Shown here in pieces: positions 1-6,227 of a stretch of DNA of 10,951 nt (positions are counted from its first letter, which is position 1; each line of letters begins with the position of its first letter). Made by a program: the position numbers and the translations under genes. Below the pieces are notes generated by a model that saw only the letters and a program-made list of their open reading frames with translations, was not told where the DNA came from and did no database searches. Source of the DNA: CALEUX01 sp964521525. Lineage in GTDB: Bacteria > Bacteroidota > Bacteroidia > Bacteroidales > Marinilabiliaceae. The stretch covers positions 1 through 10,951 of the forward strand of contig CAZFTD010000118.1 in assembly GCA_964521525.1 (NCBI GenBank), in the 5' to 3' direction.

Positions 1-76
1 TAATAATCTTAAATCTAATCATCTTAATAATAATTTCAATATTAAATTTAAACAGTTACTTAAACTTCCGGCATGT
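1..76. other. AT-rich 3' flank of the transporter gene
   Basis: Short AT-rich stretch downstream of the minus-strand transporter gene. A 5-bp inverted repeat (TAAAC 61-65 / GTTTA 75-79) overlaps the stop codon, but no T-tract follows it on the minus strand, so I do not call a terminator. The transcript may continue past the window edge into further arabinose genes; this cannot be seen here. Confidence 0.4.
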
Positions 77-1942
77 TTACCAGAAGTATGCATACAATGA
101 AACAATAATGATTACAATACCAATGGCACCTGCAGCAAATTTTCCATCGGTTTCGAACAGCTGCGGCTCAAAATCATATGCCTTTTCATCCTGTAAAGAG
201 CTGCTGGCATTGGTAAACGAAATTAACGACAAAAATCCCAACAGGAACGATAGCATAAAAATGGAGTTAAAACCTAAGTTAAGCAGATTGATACTGAATA
301 AAGGCGTTCCCCAAATAATACCGGCTATAAATGTAACACTTGCAGCTATTGCAAAAAACCATCCTGCAATGGTAAGTTTTCGGGCATTGGTTGCCGACAA
401 TGGCTGTGCCTTCACTTTATGCTTATCGGTAAGCACCAAAACTACAGCAAGAGCTATCAAAAACATGCACACATACCCCATACGGATGATAAATGGCAAT
501 TCGGGAAGTAAAATTTTCATGGCGATACCTGCCGGAATAGTAGCAATGGTTGTCCATAGTGCTGCTCTGTTGGTAGCTCGTTTCCATAATAAGCCCATAC
601 CAAACACAACTACAACACCCGGATAAATAAACCCTGTGTACTCCTGAATATACTGAAATGCCTGATCGAGGCCACCAAGTAATGGTTTGGCTGCAACCAT
701 TGCAATTACAAGGGCAACCAGTGCAGTAATACGTCCGGTTTTCACCAATTGACGTTCGGTTGCATGTTTATTTACCAAATCTTTATAAATATCGAGGGTG
801 AAAATGGTTGAGGTTGAGTTGAGCATTGATGCCAACGATGAAACTACCGCAGCCACCAATGCAGCAAAGGCCAAACCTCTGATACCTGCCGGGGCAAAAT
901 TTCTTAAAAGCCATGGATAGGCTTCGTCGGCAACTCCAATTGTTCCCTGCAAATTGGTGCTGATGTGCTGTAAATCGGGATGATTAAACAATACATAAGC
1001 AGTAATACCTGGAATAATTACAATAATAGGAATCAGAATTTTAAGATAAGCTCCAAAAATCAAACCTTTTTTGGCTTCATTCAGGTTTTTGGCAGCTAAT
1101 CCTTTTTGAATGATATACTGATTGAAACCCCAGTATCCGATATTGGTAAGCCACATGGCACCAAAAATTACAGCAAGCCCTGGTAAATCCTTGAAAATGG
1201 TACCTGTAACATCCTTATCACGGTCGATAATCATGTTAAAGTGCAAATCATTAGGAACCTCGCGCACTTTTGAAAGCACAATGCGGAAACCTTCCAATGC
1301 TCCTCCGGCGTCGCCACCAACAGCATCAAGCGCAAACCAGGCAGTTATGAGGCCACCACCTACCAGGAAAACAACCTGCAAAACATCGGTCCAGGCTACA
1401 GCTTTTAAGCCTCCATAAATAGAATATATACCTGCAAAAATAAGCAAACCAGGGACTCCCATATCTCTGGGAATACCAAGAATCTGCTCCATTGCAATGG
1501 CTCCAAGCCATGCTACAGAGGTAAGATTAACGAAAACATATACCAACAACCAGAAAAATGAAAAGAAGAAACTCACCCCTTTGCCATATCTTTCCTTGGC
1601 CAATTGGGGCATGGTATAAATTTTCTTCTCAATCATGAGCGGTAACAGATATTTAGCCACCAGAATTAAGGTGATGGCTGCAATCCATTCATAAGCAGCA
1701 ATACCGAGCCCGATGCGGAAACCCGAGCCCGACATGCCAATAAAGTGCTCGGCCGATATGTTGGCTGCAATGAGCGATGCTCCAATAGCCCACCAAGCCA
1801 GTTTCCCGCCGGCCAGGAAGTAGTCTTTTGAATCTTTTTCTTCACCTTTTTTGGTACGTGACAACCATAAGCCCAAACTCATAATAATCAATGCATAGGC
1901 TATGAATATCATGTAGTCGAGGGTTGTAAAACCTGCATTCAT
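77..1942 (-). CDS. Sodium/solute symporter (SSS family, vSGLT-like), probable Na+/L-arabinose transporter
   Basis: An inner-membrane Na+-coupled sugar importer of 621 aa with about 14 hydrophobic helices, the usual size for the SGLT branch of the SSS family. Its sequence follows Vibrio vSGLT closely from memory: AANISAE at 59-65, YEW at 84-86, GYWGFNQYIIQ at 269-279, VSSLASMLNST at 367-377 and FQYIQEYTG at 429-437. Residues matching the vSGLT Na2 site are present (A59, I62, A365, S368, S369), as are sugar-site equivalents N61, E85, N267, K301 and gate Y270. H66 replaces vSGLT Gln69; human SGLT1 also has His there. The start is the first ATG; no Shine-Dalgarno is seen, as is normal in Bacteroidota. 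It lies 88 bp behind araA with no promoter-like -7 box between, so it is probably co-transcribed. Family assignment is firm; arabinose as substrate is inferred from the neighbours, and glucose or galactose is possible. Confidence 0.93.
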   Translation of the reverse strand: MNAGFTTLDYMIFIAYALIIMSLGLWLSRTKKGEEKDSKDYFLAGGKLAWWAIGASLIAANISAEHFIGMSGSGFRIGLGIAAYEWIAAITLILVAKYLLPLMIEKKIYTMPQLAKERYGKGVSFFFSFFWLLVYVFVNLTSVAWLGAIAMEQILGIPRDMGVPGLLIFAGIYSIYGGLKAVAWTDVLQVVFLVGGGLITAWFALDAVGGDAGGALEGFRIVLSKVREVPNDLHFNMIIDRDKDVTGTIFKDLPGLAVIFGAMWLTNIGYWGFNQYIIQKGLAAKNLNEAKKGLIFGAYLKILIPIIVIIPGITAYVLFNHPDLQHISTNLQGTIGVADEAYPWLLRNFAPAGIRGLAFAALVAAVVSSLASMLNSTSTIFTLDIYKDLVNKHATERQLVKTGRITALVALVIAMVAAKPLLGGLDQAFQYIQEYTGFIYPGVVVVFGMGLLWKRATNRAALWTTIATIPAGIAMKILLPELPFIIRMGYVCMFLIALAVVLVLTDKHKVKAQPLSATNARKLTIAGWFFAIAASVTFIAGIIWGTPLFSINLLNLGFNSIFMLSFLLGFLSLISFTNASSSLQDEKAYDFEPQLFETDGKFAAGAIGIVIIIVSLYAYFW

Positions 1943-2030
1943 ATTGGTATAAAAATTTGTGGGGTTAAAAAACTACGATTGCCCAACCTGCATATTTAAA
2001 ACATACTGGCCGGGCAAATCATACTTAACA

Positions 2031-3530
2031 TTAAAATCCTTTATTCAACATATAAAACACATCGTTCCACCGTAACTCCTTTTTAAATTCTGAGATGGTG
2101 GTTTTATCATCGATGAGCAGGAACTCAAGTCCTGCCATTTCGGCAAAATCTTCCATACACTCAGCGGTTACAGCCTGACTGAAGGATGTGTGGTGTGCAC
2201 CCCCTGCAAGAATCCAAGCGCCGGCGCCAATTTCGAGATTTGGCTTTGGCACCCAAAGAGCACTTGCAACAGGCAGTTTTGGCATTGGGGCTTCCAAAGG
2301 CACCACTTCCACTTCGTTTACCACCATTCTGAACCGGTTGCCCATATCCATCATTGATACATTAATGGCAGCTCCGGGTTTAACTGTAAACCTTGACCTT
2401 ACAGGGTCGGCTTTGCCACCAATTCCCAACTGGTGAATTTCAACAATAGGTTTTTGTTCGGCTATAGATTCGCACACCTCAAGCATGTGTGCGCCTAAAA
2501 CTTTTGCGCCGCTTGGATGCAAATGGTAGGTGTAATCTTCCATAAACGATGTTCCACCGGGCAATCCTTCGGCCATTACTTTCATGGCACGTACCAGCGC
2601 TGCCGTTTTCCAATCGCCTTCGCCACCAAATCCGTATCCGTCGGCCATTAATCTTTGAACCGAGAAGCCCGGTAACTGAACCAACCCGTGCAAATCTTCA
2701 AAATTGCTGGTAAAGGCTTTAAATCCGCCTTTTTCTAAAAATGTTCGTAATCCTATTTCAATTTTAGCCGATTCGCGCAGAGAATCATGGCGCTTCCCTC
2801 CTTTTTTCAGTTCGTCGGCCACATTATATTTCGATTCAATTTCGGCAACCAATTTGGTAATGGCCTCTTCCGACACAAGGTTCACTTCTTTAACCAAATC
2901 GCCAACACCAAATCCGTGCACGGTCATACCCAAACGAATCTGGGCTTCAACCTTATCGCCTTCGGTAACAGCCACATTGCGCATATTGTCGCCAAAACGG
3001 GCTACTTTCAGCGTTTTCATTTCCTGATAACCGGCAGCGGCACGGGTCCAGATGCCAATTTTTTGCTGAACGCCATCTTCGCTCCAGTGACCAACAACTA
3101 CTTTTCTCTGAATGCGCAAACGACTACCAATAAAACCAAACTCCCTGTCGCCGTGTGCAGCCTGATTCAGATTCATGAAATCCATATCAATTTCGCCCCA
3201 GGGCAAATCGCGGTTAAATTGCGTGTGCAAGTGCAGAAAAGGCTTTTGGAGTGAGCGTAATCCTGCAATCCACATTTTTGCAGGCGAGAAGGTATGCATC
3301 CAGGTAATTAAACCAATACAACTTGGGGTGTTATTGGCCTGCACACAAATATCGCTGATTTCTTCAGCAGTTTTTACAACCGGTTTAAAAACCACTTTTA
3401 CCGGAATATAAGCAGAACCATCAAGCGCTTTGGCGATGGCCTGAGAATTTTGAGCTACCTGTTCGAGGGTTTTTGGACCATACAGGTGCTGACTGCCCGT
3501 AATAAACCAAACTTCAAATTGTTTAAGCAT
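2031..3530 (-). CDS. araA: L-arabinose isomerase
   Basis: Cytoplasmic enzyme converting L-arabinose to L-ribulose, the first step of the isomerase pathway, using a divalent metal (usually Mn2+). The 499-aa length matches the family. The N-terminal FEVWFITGSQHLYG (5-18) is the family signature. The residues corresponding to the E. coli metal/catalytic set are all present: E304 in GYGFGGEGDWKTA, E331 in SFMEDYTYH, H348 in GAHMLEV and H447 in AGGAHHTSF. The ATG start gives the canonical N-terminus. It is preceded by its own -7 box and a palindrome cluster, and followed after 88 bp by the transporter gene on the same strand. The ribulokinase and ribulose-5-phosphate epimerase needed next are not in the window. 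No truncation or odd residue was noticed. Confidence 0.98.
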   Translation of the reverse strand: MLKQFEVWFITGSQHLYGPKTLEQVAQNSQAIAKALDGSAYIPVKVVFKPVVKTAEEISDICVQANNTPSCIGLITWMHTFSPAKMWIAGLRSLQKPFLHLHTQFNRDLPWGEIDMDFMNLNQAAHGDREFGFIGSRLRIQRKVVVGHWSEDGVQQKIGIWTRAAAGYQEMKTLKVARFGDNMRNVAVTEGDKVEAQIRLGMTVHGFGVGDLVKEVNLVSEEAITKLVAEIESKYNVADELKKGGKRHDSLRESAKIEIGLRTFLEKGGFKAFTSNFEDLHGLVQLPGFSVQRLMADGYGFGGEGDWKTAALVRAMKVMAEGLPGGTSFMEDYTYHLHPSGAKVLGAHMLEVCESIAEQKPIVEIHQLGIGGKADPVRSRFTVKPGAAINVSMMDMGNRFRMVVNEVEVVPLEAPMPKLPVASALWVPKPNLEIGAGAWILAGGAHHTSFSQAVTAECMEDFAEMAGLEFLLIDDKTTISEFKKELRWNDVFYMLNKGF

Positions 3531-3577
3531 AGTCGGATATTTTTAATTTTTCAGTTAATTACACCAATAGAACAATA

Positions 3578-3585
3578 CAAAACTA
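3578..3585 (-). promoter_or_regulatory. Predicted -7 box for araA
   Basis: The plus strand reads CAAAACTA, which is TAGTTTTG on the minus strand, an exact match to the Bacteroidota -7 consensus TAnnTTTG. It lies 47 bp upstream of the araA ATG, predicting a leader of roughly 40 nt. At the expected -33 position (about 3604-3610) there is no TTTG; that space is taken by the palindrome cluster. Initiation may therefore depend on, or be blocked by, a bound regulator. Confidence 0.6.
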
Positions 3586-3599
3586 CTCTTTTTTTAATT

Positions 3600-3631
3600 A
3601 AAAGTACTTTTTACTTTTATAAAAGTATAAA
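3600..3631. promoter_or_regulatory. Paired palindromes at the araA promoter, candidate operator
   Basis: Two adjoining perfect palindromes share one half-site. AAAAGTACTTTT spans 3600-3611 and TACTTTTATAAAAGTA spans 3612-3627, the latter extendable with one mismatch to 3608-3631. This gives four copies of AAAAGTA or its reverse TACTTTT within 28 bp. They cover the expected -33 region of araA, 70-100 bp before its ATG. Arabinose genes in Bacteroides are known to be controlled by the NrtR-family repressor AraR; an AraR-type regulator is my inference, since no regulator gene lies in the window and I cannot confirm its exact motif. Confidence 0.55.
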
Positions 3632-3661
3632 AAATTTTAATAAGATGCAAAAAAGCATAAA

Positions 3662-3695
3662 ACCTGCCAATGCAGTTAGTAAGGCAATGGCAGGT
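3662..3695 (-). terminator. Rho-independent-like terminator of the GH51 gene
   Basis: On the minus strand an 11-bp stem with one internal mismatch (ACCTGCCA-T-TGC against GCA-T-TGGCAGGT) closes a 10-nt loop. It is followed directly by a T-rich run (TTTTATGCTTTTTT, reading down to about 3648). It begins about 40 nt after the GH51 stop codon and ends before the araA promoter, so it should separate the two transcripts. Its ends (ACCTGCC/GGCAGGT) resemble those of two other hairpins in the window. Confidence 0.7.
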
Positions 3696-3735
3696 AATAT
3701 ACAATAATTGAATCAATTAAACCAGCTTTTTGGCT

Positions 3736-5709
3736 CTACTTATGCTTAATAACAATAATGGTTAAGCTCATAGGGTCGAAGTCGGTTGAAACAAGATTTC
3801 CTTTCAACTTAAGCTGGCTTTCGGCCGGATAAATATTTCGGGGGTTATCGAGTGAGTTTTCGGCAGTTAAATCATAAGCTTTTAAAACTACCTTTTTTGC
3901 ATTGGGTAAAATACCTTTAACCCCATCAAGCTGGATGGATGTTTTTCGGGCAGATTCAGAGTTGTTCACAATTTTAAGAATCACTTCTTTTGTTGATTTA
4001 TCAACTACTGCGCTGGCATACAAACCATCCTGACCAATAATGGTTTGTCCATCTAAAAGAATTGGAACCACATGCGACCCCCTGTGATTGGCAAACAGTT
4101 TCTGCACATAGTAATTAGGTGTTCCGTAAACACGCAGATTATCGAACCAAATTAAATCGGGTGTCCACTGCCAGCCCTCAACATGAGCAAACAAGGGTGC
4201 ATAGGATGTTAAATGAACTACTTCGGCATTTCGCTCCAAACCGGTCATAAAAGCAGCTTCGGAAAGCGCAGTAAGCCATGAGTTACGGTTATTTGGGCTG
4301 GCAATTGCAACCGATTGGGCAGCATATTCGCCGGCAAAAATTTTCGGCCCCTGTCGGTCGTACGAATCATATCGTGTGGCATTATCGAAAAACCACTGTG
4401 GTGGACGATAATAGTGCTCGTCAATAATTTCGGCATTGAGTTCTTTCAAGGCTTTCATCCCAAACTCAAAGTCTTCTCCATCGGGGAATGGGCCTGAACC
4501 TGATACTATAATAATTTCAGGGTATTTTGCTTTTATGGCCTTTTCAAATTCAATGTATCGCTCAATATACTGTGGGCCCCACTGTTCGTTGCCAACTCCA
4601 ATAAATTTCATATTAAAGGGCTGGGGGCTACCCATTTCAGCCCTTAATTTACCCCATTTGGTATCAGTCGAACCATTGGCAAACTCAATCAGGTCAAGCG
4701 CATCCTGGATGTAAGGTTCCAGTTGGTCCATCGGTACCAATTCGCCGGTGTTAAACTGGCATGCCATTCCGCAATTAATAATTGGCAGGGGTTCGGCCCC
4801 CAAATCTCTTGACAACAAAAAGTATTCGTAAAAACCAAGGCCAAACGTTTGATAATAATCAGGAGTAAGACGGTGATTGAACTCTGTATTCCAACGATTT
4901 ACAATCATTTCACGCTCTTCAACATTACCAACGGTTTTTTTCCATTGGTAACGTACGCTTAAATCGTGGCCTTCAACTATACACCCACCGGGAAAGCGCA
5001 AAAAACCTGGCTTCATATCATACAGCATCTGCACCAAATCGGCTCTTAAACCTCCCGGGCGGTTCTTCCAGGTATCGGCAGGGAAGAGTGAAATCATGTC
5101 CACATCCATAATACCTTCCCCTTCAAAAGATAATAAAAGCGAAGCTTTGGGATCGGTTTTTGAACTTGTAAAACCGACTTCATACTTCGTCCATTCCTCG
5201 GAAGGCGGATTAAGCGATGCTTTACCAATAGTTTCATTGGCATGGTTTTGAAGTTCAATGTTTATTTTAATGTTACTACCAGCCTCCTGGCGGGCCCATA
5301 TTGAAAAATTATATTGAACGCCCTGTTTTACGCCCATTCCACGAAAACCATTGTTTTTCATTGTCACCGGTTTATCTTTACTAACAACAGTAACCCGGGC
5401 ATATCGCGGATTGGATGATTGCGCGTCTTCGCGGTTTAAAACCAAAACCGACCCTTCATAATTACCTCCTGGTGCAATTTCCCACCCCATCAACGGTTTG
5501 TAAAATTCGAAAGACCGATTTTTAATTAACTCTGCATAAATACCACCATCAGCTGCAAAGTTGATATCTTCGAAGAACAATCCCCACATGGTAGGTTGGA
5601 TTTCTGCAACAGGTTGATTGGCTTTAACAACTAATTTTTGACCAACCATTTGACTTGTTAGTGCGTGGCACAATAAGAAAATCGAAATAAGAATAAGTTG
5701 TTTTTTCAT
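3736..5709 (-). CDS. Secreted alpha-L-arabinofuranosidase, GH51
   Basis: Retaining glycosidase that removes terminal alpha-L-arabinofuranosyl groups from arabinan, arabinoxylan or arabinogalactan fragments. The 657-aa protein has an N-terminal signal peptide (MKK plus a hydrophobic core to about residue 19), so it probably acts in the periplasm or outside. Cys14 follows Leu-Leu, a poor lipobox, so lipoprotein export is not favoured. The GH51 strand at 40-65 (MWGLFFEDIN, then KNRSFEF) leads into an inserted CBM4/9-like beta-sandwich at about 66-210. The TIM barrel follows, with acid/base E375 in GVGNEQWG and nucleophile E461 in IFAGEYA, then a C-terminal beta domain from about 530. It is followed by a hairpin terminator, so it is probably a single-gene transcript, and is divergent from parE across 518 bp. 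The natural polymer cannot be told from sequence. Confidence 0.95.
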   Translation of the reverse strand: MKKQLILISIFLLCHALTSQMVGQKLVVKANQPVAEIQPTMWGLFFEDINFAADGGIYAELIKNRSFEFYKPLMGWEIAPGGNYEGSVLVLNREDAQSSNPRYARVTVVSKDKPVTMKNNGFRGMGVKQGVQYNFSIWARQEAGSNIKINIELQNHANETIGKASLNPPSEEWTKYEVGFTSSKTDPKASLLLSFEGEGIMDVDMISLFPADTWKNRPGGLRADLVQMLYDMKPGFLRFPGGCIVEGHDLSVRYQWKKTVGNVEEREMIVNRWNTEFNHRLTPDYYQTFGLGFYEYFLLSRDLGAEPLPIINCGMACQFNTGELVPMDQLEPYIQDALDLIEFANGSTDTKWGKLRAEMGSPQPFNMKFIGVGNEQWGPQYIERYIEFEKAIKAKYPEIIIVSGSGPFPDGEDFEFGMKALKELNAEIIDEHYYRPPQWFFDNATRYDSYDRQGPKIFAGEYAAQSVAIASPNNRNSWLTALSEAAFMTGLERNAEVVHLTSYAPLFAHVEGWQWTPDLIWFDNLRVYGTPNYYVQKLFANHRGSHVVPILLDGQTIIGQDGLYASAVVDKSTKEVILKIVNNSESARKTSIQLDGVKGILPNAKKVVLKAYDLTAENSLDNPRNIYPAESQLKLKGNLVSTDFDPMSLTIIVIKHK

Positions 5710-5768
5710 CAGAAAATATTTTTAAAATATGGACATTTTCGGAGAATTTCAGCACCTTGAAAGGCGAA

Positions 5769-5793
5769 CCTATCTGCCAGATTAGCAGACAGG
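5769..5793 (-). repeat. Hairpin at the predicted 5' end of GH51 mRNA
   Basis: The two arms CCTATCTGC (5769-5777) and GCAGACAGG (5785-5793) pair over 9 bp, with one G-U pair in the minus-strand RNA, around a 7-nt loop. It is the most GC-rich part of this intergenic region. No T-tract follows, so it is not a terminator. If the -7 box at 5804-5811 is used, the hairpin sits within a few bases of the mRNA start. Its ends also match the hairpin at 10848-10867. Confidence 0.6.
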
Positions 5794-5803
5794 CTCACAT
5801 TAT

Positions 5804-5811
5804 CAAATTTA
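5804..5811 (-). promoter_or_regulatory. Predicted -7 box for the GH51 gene
   Basis: The plus strand reads CAAATTTA, giving TAAATTTG on the minus strand, an exact TAnnTTTG match. It lies 95 bp before the GH51 ATG, predicting a leader of nearly 90 nt that starts just before the hairpin at 5793. No TTTG is found at the expected -33 spacing, so the promoter may be weak or activator-dependent. In an AT-rich region one chance match is possible. Confidence 0.45.
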
Positions 5812-5947
5812 ATATAGTGTTAAGTGTTTTTGCCTGATAATATGTTTTTTAACTAAACTTACACTCAAAATTTCACTTTGAGGCAATAGTCATTCATTAA
5901 ATGCCGTTAGTTTAATAAAATCATTCTTATCTTTCTCTCCAACATTT

Positions 5948-5971
5948 GTAATTGGTATTAATCAAAATTAC
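5948..5971. promoter_or_regulatory. Spaced palindrome, possible regulator site
   Basis: GTAATT (5948-5953) and AATTAC (5966-5971) are exact inverted repeats placed evenly around a central palindromic ATTAAT (5957-5962), with 3-bp unmatched spacers. It lies about 135-160 bp from each of the two divergent promoters. The right arm overlaps a second minus-strand -7-like match (CAAAATTA on the plus strand, 5963-5970). The function is unknown, and in AT-rich DNA chance is a real alternative. Confidence 0.3.
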
Positions 5972-6104
5972 CTCATTTTCGTGCTGGTGAGGTGGATGAA
6001 TGATTATTATAGGAGGACAAATCTTTCTGTTTTTAAAATTTAAAAAACGTCAAAAAAAATAACCAATTGTCAGTGTGAGTTTTAAACAGTCTGTTGATAA
6101 ACTA

Positions 6105-6138
6105 TTTGTCACAGCTTTTTTCCTTTTCGCTATATTTG
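6105..6138 (+). promoter_or_regulatory. Predicted parE-parC promoter
   Basis: TATATTTG at 6131-6138 is an exact TAnnTTTG -7 box, and TTTG at 6105-6108 is a -33 box, with 22 bp between them, slightly longer than typical. This is the only promoter in the window with both elements. It predicts a start near 6143-6146 and a leader of about 85 nt before the parE ATG. Such a two-element promoter suits constant expression of a housekeeping operon. Confidence 0.6.
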
Positions 6139-6227
6139 GATGTTTTTTTTAAAATAGAAAAAAAACAAACAGGTGTAATATAAACCTTTGAAATCGTTAA
6201 TATTACCGGTTAAATCAATATAAAAAA

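Larger units (their letters stand above)
5710..6227. other. Divergent intergenic region between the GH51 gene and parE
   Basis: A 518-bp non-coding stretch. No ORF longer than about 15 codons with an ATG start was found on either strand in the spots checked. It holds, left to right, the GH51 leader with its hairpin, the GH51 -7 box, a spaced palindrome at 5948-5971, and the parE promoter and leader. Composition is strongly AT-rich with several A and T runs. I see no tRNA, riboswitch or mobile-element remnant in it. Confidence 0.7.

Noticed and set aside
1979..2017. TTGCCC/GGGCAA inverted repeat between araA and the transporter
   Set aside because: A 6-bp stem with a loop of more than 25 nt and no T-tract; too weak to call a terminator or processing site.
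5668..5670. Possible lipoprotein Cys14 in the GH51 signal peptide
   Set aside because: The preceding residues are Leu-Leu, not the small residue required at -1 of a lipobox; an ordinary signal peptide fits better.
6011..6016. Perfect AGGAGG Shine-Dalgarno-like sequence on the plus strand
   Set aside because: No start codon follows at a workable distance, and the only ATG nearby (5997) gives a 15-codon ORF that contains the motif. Neighbouring genes do not use such sites.
6175..6206. GTAATAT/ATATTAC inverted repeat in the parE leader
   Set aside because: Only 7 A/T-rich base pairs around an 18-nt loop; expected often by chance in this composition.
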